NCBI GenBank assembly: GCA_022844345.1
Contig: JALHLU010000001.1
Location: 124,001 to 188,000 of the forward strand
Reading direction: 5' to 3'
DNA: 64,000 nt
From: Hyphomonadaceae bacterium
GTDB lineage: Bacteria; Pseudomonadota; Alphaproteobacteria; Caulobacterales; Hyphomonadaceae
A program made the translations under genes and the position numbers. Positions 9,029-19,459 of this stretch are shown in pieces; the stretch's first letter is position 1, and each line of letters opens with the position of its first letter. Below the pieces are notes generated by a model. That model worked only from the letters and a program-made list of their open reading frames with translations, searched no databases and was not told where the DNA came from.

Positions 9029-10270
9029 ATGAAGGTCGGTGTTGCAGTCACGTCCGCCGCTGAGGCGCTTTTTTCCAATCCCATGCGCAGCTTGCTCACC
9101 ATGCTGGGCATCATCATCGGGGTCGCGTCGGTGATGGTCATGATGTCCATCGGCGAGGGCGCCAAGGCCCAGATCGAGGCGCAAATCTCCAGCGTCGGCA
9201 CGAACGTGCTCTCGATGCAGCCCGGCAGCATGAACCGCGGGGGCCGCAACCAGGGCGGCGGCTCAGCCCGGCCGTTCAACGAGGCCGACGTGTCGGCGAT
9301 CGCCGAGCAGCCCTATGTCGAATCCGTCACCGGCACGCTATCCGGTCAGGGCGTGAACGCGGTTTCCGAGGAGACCAACTGGGTCACCAGCATCCAGGGC
9401 GCGACTGCGGAGTACTTCGAGGTCAACAACTGGCCCGCTGTCGAAGGCCGCGAATTCACCCAGCAGGAAGTACAGGGCGGCGCCGCAGTCGCCCTTCTGG
9501 GGAAGACGACCGCCACCAGCCTGTTCCCGAGTGGGGATGCGGTGGGACAGCGTATAAGGGTCAACGGCGTCCCAATCGAAATTATCGGAATTCTGGAAGC
9601 CAAGGGCCAGAGCGGCGGCGGCGGCATGGGCCGGGACCGCGACGATATGATCCTCGCCCCCCTCAGCATGGTCCGCAACCGGATAACCGGCGGTAATCGC
9701 TGGGTTTCCCGGCACGTTTCCAACATCCAGGTGCTGGTCCAGGACGGCTATGATGTCATGGAAGCGCAGGATGAGCTTGCTACGCTGATGCGCGAAAGAC
9801 GGCGGGTTGAGCCCGGCGCCCAGGATAATTTCAGCGTTATTAACTTCGCCGACATGATAAAGCAGCGAGCCGCCGTAGCCGAAAACATGAGTATGCTCCT
9901 TGCATTCACAGCTGCGGTATCGCTGATCGTCGGCGGGGTTGGTGTGATGAACATCATGCTTGTTTCGGTTACGGAACGGACCCGAGAAATCGGTCTGCGC
10001 ATGGCTATCGGCGCGCGCGGAGCCGACATCCTCCTCCAATTCCTCGTCGAAGCCGTTGTCCTGTGCACCCTTGGCGGTCTCATCGGCATGGCGATCGGCT
10101 GGGGCGGTGTATACGCTTACGCGCAGATAGCTCAGGCCCCGATGCTCGTCTCCCCGGTCATCGTGGCCACTGCGTTGGGGGCGGCAGCCTCCGTCGGACT
10201 AATCTTCGGCTTCTTCCCCGCTCGCCGAGCAGCTCAACTCGATCCAATCCAGGCGCTTAGATATGATTGA
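9029..10270 (+). CDS. macB: MacB/FtsX-type ABC transporter permease
   Basis: A 413-residue permease with the MacB topology: one N-terminal transmembrane helix (LLTMLGIIIGVASVMVMMSIG), a large periplasmic domain (about 45-285) and three C-terminal helices ending in FFPARRAAQLDPIQALRYD, a tail typical of the family. It contains the conserved GGVGVMNIMLVSVTERTREIG segment at the start of the second helix. It is the transport partner of the preceding ATPase and overlaps the following outer membrane gene by 8 bases, indicating coupled translation. Confidence 0.92.
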   Translation: MKVGVAVTSAAEALFSNPMRSLLTMLGIIIGVASVMVMMSIGEGAKAQIEAQISSVGTNVLSMQPGSMNRGGRNQGGGSARPFNEADVSAIAEQPYVESVTGTLSGQGVNAVSEETNWVTSIQGATAEYFEVNNWPAVEGREFTQQEVQGGAAVALLGKTTATSLFPSGDAVGQRIRVNGVPIEIIGILEAKGQSGGGGMGRDRDDMILAPLSMVRNRITGGNRWVSRHVSNIQVLVQDGYDVMEAQDELATLMRERRRVEPGAQDNFSVINFADMIKQRAAVAENMSMLLAFTAAVSLIVGGVGVMNIMLVSVTERTREIGLRMAIGARGADILLQFLVEAVVLCTLGGLIGMAIGWGGVYAYAQIAQAPMLVSPVIVATALGAAASVGLIFGFFPARRAAQLDPIQALRYD

Positions 10271-11726
10271 CAACAAGATGACCCGCGGCGTCTCCGCGGG
10301 CGCCCTCGCAGCCCTCCTCTCTGCTTGCGGCCACCTCCCCATCGCAGAACCCGCCTTCGAGGCGATGTCGGACAAGCGCGCGGGACTGCCCGCCGACTGG
10401 ACGGTCGGACAGATGACTGGCGAGACCGCCGCCATCGTCGCCGACTACAGCGTGTTTCAGGACGCGCAGCTGATCGCCTTCGTGCAGGAAGCGCTCGAGA
10501 ACAACCGCAGCCTGCGCGCCGCCATCGAAAGCGTTCGCCAATCGGAAATGGCGCTGCAGCAGGTTCGCTCGCGCCTGCTCCCGCAAGTCGGCGCCTCGCT
10601 CGGCGCCAGCATCGGCGCTCCGGTCGACGACCTCAGCAATTCGACGGATCGGTACTCGTTCGGCCTCAGCGCCAGCTACGACTTCGACATCATGGGCGAC
10701 CTCAGCGCCTCGATCCAGGCGTCGGCCGCCGGCCTGCGCTCCAGCGAAGCCGTCTATGAGCAGGCCCGCCGCCAGATAGCAGCCCAGGTTGCGCGCTCCT
10801 ATTTCGCCATCATCGAACAGCAGCTCCAGCTCGCGCTTGATCGTCAGTCGCTGGACCGGCAGCGCCAGACCTTCCGTATCACTCAGACCCGCTTCGACGC
10901 CGGATCGATCGCACGCGACGAACTGGTGCTGGGCGAATCCCGCCTAGCCATCGCCGAAGACTCGATCATCGCTACGGAAGCCTCGCTCCGGGCGGCCGTG
11001 CGGGCCCTTGAAACCGCGCTGGGACGCTTCCCGCAGAACAAGCTTGCCATCCAGGGCACGTTGCCTCAGCCGCCGGCGACGCCGCCGCTCGGCTTGCCAG
11101 AGTTGACCATCCGCTCGCGCCCCGACGTCGTTGCGGCCGAACTCAACATGATCCAGACCTTCGCCGACACCCGCATCGCGCAGATGGGCCCGTGGCCGCA
11201 ACTCGACTCCACCCTGTCGCTCGGCGTCTCCAACTCGACCATCAACACGACGTCTGACCTTTTCAGCTTCGATGACTTCGCCCTGTCGCTCGGTGCTTCG
11301 CTCGCCCAGTCGATCTTCGATGGCGGCGCCATCGACGCCCGCGTGAAGTCGGCTGAATCGCGCGAGCGCGCCGCGCTCGAGCGCTACGGCCAGACAGTCA
11401 TCAACGCCTATGCCGAAATCGTCGGCGCCATCGACCAGTTCGACACGCTGGGCTCGCGCAACGTGGCGCTTCAGAAGGCGTCGGATGCCGCGCAGGAAGT
11501 CCTCCGCCTCGGCGAGCTGAAATACCAGGAAGGCTCCGAGAGCCTGCTCAACCTGTTCACGGTGCGCGACAGCGCCGAGACGGCGGAGTCGAACCTGATC
11601 TCCAACCGCCGCGCCCGTCTCGACCAGTGGATCGTGCTGCACACGGCCCTCGGCGGCGACCCGACGAAAGCAACCCCGCTGGCCACCGCCGCCAACACGG
11701 CGGACGGCGCGCCAGTCGCGCAATAG
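10263..11726 (+). CDS. TolC/NodT-family outer membrane efflux lipoprotein
   Basis: A 487-residue outer membrane factor. The N terminus carries a lipoprotein signal (AALLSAC, Cys about 21), as in the NodT/OprM group. Two related halves each contain the long coiled-coil helices of the TolC tunnel (for example the ESVRQSEMALQQVRSRLLPQ segment). It completes the tripartite system with the adaptor and MacB-type transporter. Its ATG lies inside the end of the permease gene (8-base overlap). A strong hairpin at 11755-11779 follows. Confidence 0.9.
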   Translation: MIDNKMTRGVSAGALAALLSACGHLPIAEPAFEAMSDKRAGLPADWTVGQMTGETAAIVADYSVFQDAQLIAFVQEALENNRSLRAAIESVRQSEMALQQVRSRLLPQVGASLGASIGAPVDDLSNSTDRYSFGLSASYDFDIMGDLSASIQASAAGLRSSEAVYEQARRQIAAQVARSYFAIIEQQLQLALDRQSLDRQRQTFRITQTRFDAGSIARDELVLGESRLAIAEDSIIATEASLRAAVRALETALGRFPQNKLAIQGTLPQPPATPPLGLPELTIRSRPDVVAAELNMIQTFADTRIAQMGPWPQLDSTLSLGVSNSTINTTSDLFSFDDFALSLGASLAQSIFDGGAIDARVKSAESRERAALERYGQTVINAYAEIVGAIDQFDTLGSRNVALQKASDAAQEVLRLGELKYQEGSESLLNLFTVRDSAETAESNLISNRRARLDQWIVLHTALGGDPTKATPLATAANTADGAPVAQ

Positions 11727-11754
11727 CCGTTCGACGCAATTTCATGCCTCTGCG

Positions 11755-11779
11755 CGCCCGGAAGCCCCGCTTCCGGGCG
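11755..11779 (+). terminator. Putative terminator of the efflux operon
   Basis: A perfect 11-bp stem (CGCCCGGAAGC / GCTTCCGGGCG) with a CCC loop sits 28 bases after the TolC-like stop, followed by a T-containing stretch (TTACTTGTT). The weak T-tract makes intrinsic termination likely rather than certain. Confidence 0.6.
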
Positions 11780-11877
11780 TTACTTGTTGCGCGGGGAGCA
11801 CCGGTTGACCACGCCCGCGCCGCGACTAGTCTCCGCCCGTTCCGGACGTAGATCAAAATTCCAACTGGAAGAGCCTT

Positions 11878-13689
11878 ATGAAGAAAATCCTGCTCGGTGG
11901 CGCTGCCGCACTGGCATTGATGCTCACGGCCTGCGGCCCGTCCGCAGAAACAACCAAGGTCGATGCCGCCACGTTCCTGGCCAAGGCCGAGAAAGAACTC
12001 TCGGAGTTCTCCGACTACGCCGCGCGCGTGGCGTGGGTGAACGCCAACTTCATCACCGAAGATACCGACTGGCTGAACGCCAAGGCCGGCTCGGAAGGCA
12101 CTCTCCTCTCCGTCCGTCTCGCCAACGAGGCCAAGGCCTATGAGGGCGCAGAACTGACGCAGGACCAGCAGCGCAAGATGAACATCCTGCGCTCGGGCAT
12201 CACGATGCCCGCCCCCTCCGCCGGAACGCCAGAAGAGCAGAAGGCGATCGCGGATGAACTCTCGAACATCATGACGCGCATCAGCTCGACCTACGGCAAG
12301 GGCAAGTTCACCATCGACGGCAAGGAACTCAACCTCGAGGAACTCTCCGCCATCATCGCTACGTCACGCGACCCGAAGAAGCTGCAGCAGGCCTGGGAAG
12401 GCTGGCACACCATCTCCCCGTCGATGAAGGCCGACTACGCCCGCATGGTCGAGATCGGCACCGCCGGCGCGAAGGAGCTCGGCTTCTCCGATATCGCCGA
12501 CATGTGGCTCGCCAACTACGACATGCCCTCCAAGGACATGGAAGCAACGGTCGAGAAACTGTGGGGCCAGGTCCAGCCGCTCTACAACGACCTGCACTGC
12601 TATGTGCGCGGCAAGCTCAATACGAAGTACGGCGACGCCATCCAGCCGAAGACCGGCCCGATCCGCGCCGACCTCCTCGGCAACATGTGGGCGCAGGACT
12701 GGGGCAACATCACGGACATCGTGGCCCCGCCGAGCTCCAATCCCGGCTACGATCTCAACAAGGTCCTCGTCGCCAAGGGCTATGACCCCATCAAGATGGT
12801 GCAGACGGGCGAAGGCTTCTTCACTTCGCTCGGCCTGCCGCCGCTGCCGCAAACCTTCTGGGAGCGCTCCCTCATCACGCGTCCGCAGGACCGTGAAGTG
12901 CAGTGCCACGCCTCGGCCTGGGATATCGACAATCTCGACGACATCCGCATCAAGATGTGCACGCAGGTAAACGCGGAAGACTTCTCCACTGTCCACCACG
13001 AGTTGGGCCACAACTTCTACCAGCGCGCCTACAAGAACCAGGACCTGCTCTTCAAGAACGGCGCGCACGACGGCTTCCACGAAGCCATCGGCGATTTCGT
13101 CGCCCTGTCGATCACCCCGGAATACCTGAAGCAGCTCGGCCTCATCAGCGTCGATCCGCCGGCCTCCGCCGACACCGGCCTGCTGATGGATCGCGCGCTT
13201 GAGAAGATCGCCTTCCTGCCCTTCGCCATCAAGCTCGACAAATGGCGCTGGAACGTCTTCCGCGGCTCGGTGACGCCCGAGCAGTACAACCAGGCGTGGT
13301 GGGATCTCTCGAAGCAGTACCAGGGCATCGTGCCCCCGGGCCAGCGCCCCGCCGACGCCTTCGATCCGGGCGCGAAGTACCACATCCCGGGTAACACGCC
13401 TTATCTACGCTATTTCCTGTCTTTCGTGCTGCAGTTCCAGTTCCACAAGGCCGCCTGCGAACAGGCCGGATGGACGGGGCCGCTGCATCGCTGCTCGATC
13501 TACAACAACAAGGAAGTCGGCGCGAAATTCATCAAGATGCTGGAAATGGGCGCCAGCAAGCCGTGGCCGGATGCGCTCGAGGCCTTCACCGGCACGCGCG
13601 AGATGGATGGCTCGGCCCTCGTCTCCTACTTCTCCCCGCTGCAGACATGGCTGAAGGAACAGAACGCCGGCCAATCCTGCGGCTGGTAG
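11878..13689 (+). CDS. M2 family metallopeptidase (peptidyl-dipeptidase A-like) lipoprotein
   Basis: A 603-residue zinc dipeptidyl-carboxypeptidase related to angiotensin-converting enzyme. It carries a lipoprotein signal ending LMLTAC (Cys about 19). The zinc motif HELGH is at about residues 374-378, with the third ligand Glu expected in the downstream GFHEAIGD segment near 398. The length near 600 matches single-domain bacterial ACE homologues. It probably trims dipeptides from oligopeptides in the periplasm. It is monocistronic: a hairpin follows the upstream operon and another follows this gene. Confidence 0.92.
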   Translation: MKKILLGGAAALALMLTACGPSAETTKVDAATFLAKAEKELSEFSDYAARVAWVNANFITEDTDWLNAKAGSEGTLLSVRLANEAKAYEGAELTQDQQRKMNILRSGITMPAPSAGTPEEQKAIADELSNIMTRISSTYGKGKFTIDGKELNLEELSAIIATSRDPKKLQQAWEGWHTISPSMKADYARMVEIGTAGAKELGFSDIADMWLANYDMPSKDMEATVEKLWGQVQPLYNDLHCYVRGKLNTKYGDAIQPKTGPIRADLLGNMWAQDWGNITDIVAPPSSNPGYDLNKVLVAKGYDPIKMVQTGEGFFTSLGLPPLPQTFWERSLITRPQDREVQCHASAWDIDNLDDIRIKMCTQVNAEDFSTVHHELGHNFYQRAYKNQDLLFKNGAHDGFHEAIGDFVALSITPEYLKQLGLISVDPPASADTGLLMDRALEKIAFLPFAIKLDKWRWNVFRGSVTPEQYNQAWWDLSKQYQGIVPPGQRPADAFDPGAKYHIPGNTPYLRYFLSFVLQFQFHKAACEQAGWTGPLHRCSIYNNKEVGAKFIKMLEMGASKPWPDALEAFTGTREMDGSALVSYFSPLQTWLKEQNAGQSCGW

Positions 13690-13713
13690 GCTGATCAGAC
13701 CGCCCAGAACGAG

Positions 13714-13740
13714 AACGCCGCCCGCAAGGGCGGCGTTTTT
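13714..13740 (+). terminator. Rho-independent terminator after the M2 peptidase
   Basis: A 10-bp perfect stem (AACGCCGCCC / GGGCGGCGTT) with a GCAA tetraloop, running straight into TTTTT, 25 bases after the stop codon. This is one of the clearest intrinsic terminators in the window. Confidence 0.88.
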
Positions 13741-13867
13741 GTCTGCACGTCACATCAGCGTAACCGCGACGGATAGCGCGGCATTCGGCAGTTGAATTCC
13801 CGGCCGACTGGGGCGAGTTTGCGCCAGCGGAAGTGGGCCCTTGAGGCCCTCCCGGGAGGAAGACACG

Positions 13868-15790
13868 ATGAAACTGCGCAAATCCCTTACCGGCAAGTCA
13901 GTGGCTGCGGGCATGCTGGGGCTCGGCGCCGGCGGCGCACTGCTGGCGATCGCCGTGACTGCGGCTCCTATCCTCGCCCCCGCCGCCATCGGCCAGGTCC
14001 CGGCCGACCATCCCGGCGCAGGCGTCTACCAGAAGGCCTGCGCAGTGTGCCACGACAATCCCGGAGCCACGCGCGCAGCGGCCCTTCCGGCCATCAAGGC
14101 GATGCCAGCCGCGCGCTTGCAGGACGTCATAGCGCCCACCGGAATCATGGGTCCGATGTCGGCCAGTCTCTCGGCCCAGGAGAAAACCGATCTCATCGCC
14201 TGGCTCACCGCCGGCCAGGCCACCGCTCCGGCCCAATGGACCGATGCCCTGATGTGCGCCCCCGGCAAGCGCGCCGTCAGCGCCTCAGCCTCCGTCGTTT
14301 CGCAGGGCTTCGGCGTCGATGCGAAACAGACCCGCAGTCTCTCCGCCGCGCAGGCCGGCCTCTCCAAATCGCAACTCTCCAACCTCGAAGTCGCCTGGGC
14401 CATCGCCTATCCGGGCCAGGGCCAGGGCTCGGGCGCCTCGGTGCTCAGCGACGGCACCGTCTTCACCACCGGCGGCCAGCGCCTCATCGCCATCGACGCG
14501 GCCAGCGGCTGCCTGAAATGGGCTTACACGGCCAACTCGCGCAACACGCCCGCCATCGGCGAGATCAACGGCAGGAAGGTCGTCGCCATCGCCATTGCAC
14601 GCGACATTCACGTCGTCGACGCCGCGACAGGCTCGCTCGTCTGGAAGGCCAGCGGCCAGCCTGTCGATGGAACGGGCGGCCAGATCCGCGGCGGCGTCAT
14701 CTTCGCGAAGGACAAGGTGATCGTCCCGATCTCGGCTTCCGGCGTCGCCGCCGCCATGAACGAGCGCTTCGAGTGCTGCACAGGACACGGCTCCGTCGTC
14801 GCGCTCAACGCGGCAGACGGCAGCCATGCCTGGGAATACCACACCATGCCCGAGGCAACCTACAACGGCCAGGTCAACTCGCTCGGCGTGAAGCTCAGGG
14901 GCCCGTCGGGCGCGCCCATCTGGTCAGTCCCGGTCTATGACGCCAAGCGCAACCTGGTCATCGTCACCACCGGCGAGAACACCTCCCACCCTGGGACCGA
15001 CACATCTGACGCGGTGATCGCCATCAACGCGGACACCGGCAAGGTCACCTGGCAGTTCCAGGCCATGGCGGCGGACATCTGGAACATGTCGTGCAGCGTC
15101 GAGACCGGCCGTAACGGTCCCAATTGCCCCGTCCTTTTCGGCGGCGATGGCCGCGACTTTGATTTCGGCGCAGGCGCCGTGCTCGCCTCGGCCAATGGCA
15201 AGGATATCGTTCTCGCCGGTCAGAAATCCGGCCATGCCTGGGCGCTAGATGCTGATACCGGCAAGGTGCTGTGGAGCGACCGCGTCGGCGAAGGCACGGC
15301 CCTCGGCGGCGTGCACTGGGGCATCGCAGTCTTTGACGGCAAGCTCGTCCTGCCGATCAACGATCCAGGCCTCGGCGGCGCCAGCCCCAAGCTGAAACCC
15401 GGCGTCTTCACCTTCGACATCGCCACCGGCCGCCCCGGCTGGTCCTATGCCGCCACCCCCAACTGCGAAGGCGCCCGCGCCACCGCCGTCTCTGGCTGCA
15501 TGTCGCGCTTCGGCTTCTCGGCCGCGCCTGTCGTTGTCGATGGCGCCATCGTCGGCGCAACGCTGGGCGGCGAAGTCATCATCCTGGACGGCGCCGATGG
15601 CCGCGTGATCAACCGCATCGATACAGTTGGCCCCATCCCCACGCTCAACAAGGATGTCGCGGGCAAGGGCGGCTCGATCGACGCGCACGCGATCTCCGCC
15701 GGAGCGGGCATGATCTTCATCAACTCCGGCTACGGCCAGTTCGGCCAGACCGGCGGCAACGCGCTCATCGCCTACAAGCCGAAACAGTAG
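13868..15790 (+). CDS. Secreted cytochrome c / PQQ-type beta-propeller protein
   Basis: A 640-residue exported protein. After a signal segment (about 1-45) comes a small cytochrome c domain with haem-binding CAVCH near residue 59, followed by an eight-bladed quinoprotein-like propeller with repeated units such as WAIAYPG, LKWAYTA, LVWKASG, VTWQFQAM and VLWSDRV. This fused order resembles PQQ-dependent polyvinyl alcohol dehydrogenase-like proteins, with electrons passing from substrate through PQQ to haem. PQQ ligands were not verified, so substrate and even catalysis are unproven. I chose the ATG at 13868 because it follows a good GGGAGGA ribosome site; an in-frame upstream ATG exists at 13841. 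Confidence 0.8.
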   Translation: MKLRKSLTGKSVAAGMLGLGAGGALLAIAVTAAPILAPAAIGQVPADHPGAGVYQKACAVCHDNPGATRAAALPAIKAMPAARLQDVIAPTGIMGPMSASLSAQEKTDLIAWLTAGQATAPAQWTDALMCAPGKRAVSASASVVSQGFGVDAKQTRSLSAAQAGLSKSQLSNLEVAWAIAYPGQGQGSGASVLSDGTVFTTGGQRLIAIDAASGCLKWAYTANSRNTPAIGEINGRKVVAIAIARDIHVVDAATGSLVWKASGQPVDGTGGQIRGGVIFAKDKVIVPISASGVAAAMNERFECCTGHGSVVALNAADGSHAWEYHTMPEATYNGQVNSLGVKLRGPSGAPIWSVPVYDAKRNLVIVTTGENTSHPGTDTSDAVIAINADTGKVTWQFQAMAADIWNMSCSVETGRNGPNCPVLFGGDGRDFDFGAGAVLASANGKDIVLAGQKSGHAWALDADTGKVLWSDRVGEGTALGGVHWGIAVFDGKLVLPINDPGLGGASPKLKPGVFTFDIATGRPGWSYAATPNCEGARATAVSGCMSRFGFSAAPVVVDGAIVGATLGGEVIILDGADGRVINRIDTVGPIPTLNKDVAGKGGSIDAHAISAGAGMIFINSGYGQFGQTGGNALIAYKPKQ

Positions 15791-15813
15791 GCGAGCTTCA
15801 TCAGCGTAATGCA

Positions 15814-15840
15814 AAGGCCCGCGGTTCACCCGCGGGCCTT
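15814..15840. terminator. Bidirectional hairpin between PQQ gene and tadC
   Basis: A perfect 10-bp stem (AAGGCCCGCG / CGCGGGCCTT) with a 7-base loop lies between two convergent genes. The A/T ends of the stem let it act on both strands. Confidence 0.7.
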
Positions 15841-15865
15841 GTCGTTTCATGAAATGCCAGCCGGC

Positions 15866-16897
15866 CTATTCCGCCGGTTCAGCCTGTTGCGACGACTGGG
15901 CGCCCGGCGGCGGCTTTCCGAACCCCATCTGGTCGATCTTGATGAAGGCCGGTCCCAGGATCACGAGAAATAGCACGGGCAGGAAGAACACGATCATCGG
16001 CACGGTGAGCTTGGCCGGGAGCGCCGCCGCCTTCTTCTCCGCTTCGGTGATCCGCATCTCGCGGTTCTCCTTGGCCATCACGCGCAGCGCCGATCCCAGC
16101 GGCGTACCGTACTTCTCGGCCTGCACCAGCGCCATGGCGACACCCTTGACGCCCGGATGGTTGTTGCGCTCGGCCAGATTGTAGTAGGCCGCCCTGCGGT
16201 CCTGAAGATAGGACAGTTCGGCCGTCGTCAGCGTGAGTTCCTCGGCCAGTTCGGGCGACGCCGAACCGATTTCTTCGCCGACGCGGGCAAACGCCAGCTC
16301 GATCGACATCCCGGACTCGACGCAGATCAGCATCATGTCGAGCGAGTCAGGGAAGGCGCGCATGATCGATGTCTTGCGCTTCGTGATGAGGTTTTCGAGA
16401 TAGATGTTCGGGCCATAGAAGCCCACAGCGAAGCCAACAACCACCGCGCCGATCTTCATCTGCATCTGCAGGTCGTGATCGTTCACGAACCAGATGTAGA
16501 TGAACGTCCCGAGACCGAAGATGATCGGCAGCGCAAAACGGCAGAAATAGAAAATCGAAACAGGGCGCGGACCGCGCAGGCCCGCCTGAACCAGCTTCTT
16601 CGCGACGCCGGGGTCCTCCAGCATCTTTGCCAGGTCCATCCGGTCGACGAACTTCTTCATCGTCGAGGTGTCCTGCACGCGCAGGGACTTCTTGGCCGAC
16701 TCGCCCTCCAGGGCTGCACGGTTCTTGCGGCGCAGCTCCTCGCGCCGGTTGGCGACGGCCTTCAGGCGGCTGGTGAGCTTGTCATTGCTGAACGCAGGCG
16801 CGGCGAGTGTCATCACGGTCGCAAATGTAGCGACACAAGCGAGCCCCGAGGCCAGCGTCACCGGATCGGTCAGGAAGGAGACCCAGTCGATGTCCAT
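15866..16897 (-). CDS. tadC: Tad pilus inner membrane platform protein TadC
   Basis: A 343-residue type II secretion F-domain membrane protein. It has an N-terminal helix (LASGLACVATFATVMTLA), paired central helices (IIFGLGTFIYIWFV and IGAVVVGFAVGFYGPNIYLENLI), the GspF-like cytoplasmic region with MRAFPDSLDMMLICVESGMSIE, and a C-terminal helix. It should pair with TadB to form the platform on which the CpaF motor drives pilin extrusion. It is last in the visible cpa/tad operon, 15 bases after tadB; tadD, E, F and G are not in the window. Confidence 0.92.
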   Translation of the reverse strand: MDIDWVSFLTDPVTLASGLACVATFATVMTLAAPAFSNDKLTSRLKAVANRREELRRKNRAALEGESAKKSLRVQDTSTMKKFVDRMDLAKMLEDPGVAKKLVQAGLRGPRPVSIFYFCRFALPIIFGLGTFIYIWFVNDHDLQMQMKIGAVVVGFAVGFYGPNIYLENLITKRKTSIMRAFPDSLDMMLICVESGMSIELAFARVGEEIGSASPELAEELTLTTAELSYLQDRRAAYYNLAERNNHPGVKGVAMALVQAEKYGTPLGSALRVMAKENREMRITEAEKKAAALPAKLTVPMIVFFLPVLFLVILGPAFIKIDQMGFGKPPPGAQSSQQAEPAE

Positions 16898-16912
16898 GAG
16901 GTCGCCTCCGCC

Positions 16913-17914
16913 CTAGAAGTTGAAGTTGATCATCGACCGCATGATGTAGATGCCCGCACCCATCAGGCCGGCAGCAATCAGGAGGAGCAGGTGACCAAGG
17001 TCGGTGACGAACAGAGACATGATGTAGCCCGGCGTTGTCATGTAGACGAGCAGCATCACGATCACCGGAAGAGATCCGATGATCAATGCCGAAGCCTTGG
17101 CTTCCGAAGACAGCGCCTTGATCTTCTCGCGCAACAGTTTCCGCGAACGCAGCACGGTTGAGAGGTTGCCCAGCGCTTCCGAGAGGTTGCCGCCCGCCCT
17201 CTGCTGGATATTCAGCACGATGTTGAAGAAGTTCACTTCCTGGATCGGCGTGCGCTGGTACATCTTGTGGAGCGCCTGGTCGATCGGCACACCCATCGCG
17301 ATCGCGTCGACGACAACCTGGAACTCCCCGCCCAGCGGCTGCGGGCTCTCGCGTGCGATCATCCGGAGACATTCGTTCAGCGGCAGACCCGATTTGACGC
17401 CACGCACGATGACGTCGATGGCGTCGGCGAACTGGCCAATGAACTTCTTCTGGCGGGCGCCGATCGCCATGCCGAGAATCCAGCGCGGCAGGCCGAACGC
17501 GGCCGCAAAGCCGATGCCCGCCGGCACCAGCAACTGCCAGCCCTCATTGAACCCGCCGACAAAGAATGTGCCGGCAGCCGCAACAGCGCCGATCACCAGC
17601 GATCCGATCCAGAAAGCCGGCACCGTCAGGTTGAGGCCCGACTGCTTGATCTTGTCCTCAATCGACCGTCCGACAGAACGATTGAGCCGGGCCGCTTCCT
17701 CACGGTCACGTAGCGCCTTGGTCGTGCTTTCCATCTGCTTGCGGCGCGCCGTCGCTGCAGGATCGCCAACGCGGTTCTTCGAGCCGTCGCTGATGGACTT
17801 CAGCCGTTTGGACTGCTTGCCCCGTCCGCCGCCTCCGGCAAACGCGAACCCGAGCCCCGTGATCGCGATGAACGCCAGGCCGGCGATCGCGTAGGTCATC
17901 ATTTCCGGGGTCAT
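16913..17914 (-). CDS. tadB: Tad pilus inner membrane platform protein TadB
   Basis: A 333-residue F-domain membrane protein with an N-terminal helix, a basic linker (GGRGKQSKRLKSISDGSKNR), a central helix pair, the F-domain with AIDVIVRGVKSGLPLNECL, and two C-terminal helices. It is the TadC partner in the platform complex. Its start overlaps the cpaF stop by four bases (ATGA), indicating translational coupling between motor and platform. Confidence 0.92.
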   Translation of the reverse strand: MTPEMMTYAIAGLAFIAITGLGFAFAGGGGRGKQSKRLKSISDGSKNRVGDPAATARRKQMESTTKALRDREEAARLNRSVGRSIEDKIKQSGLNLTVPAFWIGSLVIGAVAAAGTFFVGGFNEGWQLLVPAGIGFAAAFGLPRWILGMAIGARQKKFIGQFADAIDVIVRGVKSGLPLNECLRMIARESPQPLGGEFQVVVDAIAMGVPIDQALHKMYQRTPIQEVNFFNIVLNIQQRAGGNLSEALGNLSTVLRSRKLLREKIKALSSEAKASALIIGSLPVIVMLLVYMTTPGYIMSLFVTDLGHLLLLIAAGLMGAGIYIMRSMINFNF

Positions 17915-19458
17915 CGGCTGTTCTCCTCAAGGGCGTCCAGCGCCCGGCCGAGTTCAGCTTCCATGTTGAAATACTTGGCGCGCTCCCAGAAGCGCGGGCG
18001 GCCGATTCCGGTGCCGCGGTGCGTGCCTGTCAGCTTGCCGTCCTTGTCCTCGCCATCGATCTCGTAACGCATCACGTCCTGCGTCACGATCACATCACCC
18101 TCGAGGCCCATGACCTCGGTAATCGAGACGACCTTGCGCGAGCCGTCGCGGAGGCGCGACGCCTGGATCACCACGTCGATCGAACCCACAATCATCTCGC
18201 GGATCGTGCGCTGCGGCAGTGTGAAGCCGCCCATCGTGATCATCGATTCAAGACGCGAAAGGGCCTCGCGCGGCGTGTTGGCGTGCAGCGTGCCCATCGA
18301 GCCGTCGTGGCCCGTGTTCATCGCCTGCAGAAGGTCGAACGCTTCAGGTCCGCGCACCTCGCCCACGATGATCCGGTCAGGACGCATACGCAGGCAGTTC
18401 TTCACCAGGTCGGTCATCGAAACGCGCCCCTGCCCCTCGAGATTGGGCGGACGCGTTTCGAGGCGCACGACGTGCGGCTGCTGCAGCTGAAGTTCGGCGG
18501 CGTCTTCGCAGGTGATCACGCGCTCGCCGGGCGCGATGAACGCCGTCAGCGTGTTGAGCAGCGTTGTCTTCCCCGAGCCCGTACCGCCGGAGATCAGCGT
18601 ATTGCAACGCGATGCGCCAATGATGCGCAGAATTTCGGCGGCCGGTTCTGACAGCGACCCGAAGTTCACCAGATCGGTGATCTTGAGCTTGTCCTTCCTG
18701 AACTTACGAATGGTGAGCGCAGGACCATCGATCGCCAGCGGCGGCGCGATGACGTTGACACGCGAACCGTCGGCCAGACGCGCGTCGCAGATCGGCGAGC
18801 TTTCATCGACCCGGCGGCCGACCTGGCTGACGATTCGTTGGCAGATGTTCATCAGCTGCGCGTTGTCGCGGAAGCGGATATTGGTGCGCTGGATCTTGCC
18901 GGCAACCTCGATATAGGTCGTGCCTGCGCCATTGACCATGATGTCGGCGATGTCGTCGCGCGCCAGCAAAGGCTCCAGTGGGCCGTAGCCAAGAACATCG
19001 TTGCAGATATCCTCGAGCAGCGTTTCCTGCTCGGCCACACTCATGACGACGTTCTTGATCGAGACGATTTCGATCACGATGTCGCGGATCTCCTCGCGCG
19101 CGCTTTCCTGGTCGAGCTGGGCCAGCTGCGAGAGGTCGATGGTGTCGATCAGCGCGTTGAAGACTTCGGTCTTGGTCCGGTAGTATTCGTCCGAACGGTT
19201 GTCGATCGTCGCCACCTTCTCCTTCGGCGGAGGCGGCTGCGAGATCTTGCCGGCCGTCTTGGCGGCGGAAACCACGGGTTTGTTGGGCGGGATCGGCGCG
19301 CGCGGCGGCGGCGGCGCGGGCATATCCGCCGTAGCGCTCGGCTTGGACGGCGGGGGCGGCGGCGTCACCGCACGAGGCGCTGCCGGCGCAGCAGGCGGCG
19401 CACCGCCCCCGCCCGCAGGAGCGCCCGTCGTCGTGCGCTTGCCGAACATTCCGCTCAT
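17911..19458 (-). CDS. cpaF: Pilus assembly motor ATPase CpaF (TadA)
   Basis: A 515-residue secretion ATPase. The first 80 residues are Pro/Ala/Gly-rich and probably disordered. The N-terminal domain (about 85-200) precedes a RecA-like core with Walker [13 protein letters not shown] near residue 290, an Asp box ([21 protein letters not shown]), a Walker B-like region ([28 protein letters not shown]) and His-box residues (GTLHANTP). It powers extension, and in Tad systems also retraction, of Flp pili. It starts one base after cpaE and overlaps tadB. Confidence 0.95.
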   Translation of the reverse strand: MSGMFGKRTTTGAPAGGGGAPPAAPAAPRAVTPPPPPSKPSATADMPAPPPPRAPIPPNKPVVSAAKTAGKISQPPPPKEKVATIDNRSDEYYRTKTEVFNALIDTIDLSQLAQLDQESAREEIRDIVIEIVSIKNVVMSVAEQETLLEDICNDVLGYGPLEPLLARDDIADIMVNGAGTTYIEVAGKIQRTNIRFRDNAQLMNICQRIVSQVGRRVDESSPICDARLADGSRVNVIAPPLAIDGPALTIRKFRKDKLKITDLVNFGSLSEPAAEILRIIGASRCNTLISGGTGSGKTTLLNTLTAFIAPGERVITCEDAAELQLQQPHVVRLETRPPNLEGQGRVSMTDLVKNCLRMRPDRIIVGEVRGPEAFDLLQAMNTGHDGSMGTLHANTPREALSRLESMITMGGFTLPQRTIREMIVGSIDVVIQASRLRDGSRKVVSITEVMGLEGDVIVTQDVMRYEIDGEDKDGKLTGTHRGTGIGRPRFWERAKYFNMEAELGRALDALEENSR

Positions 19459-19459
19459 G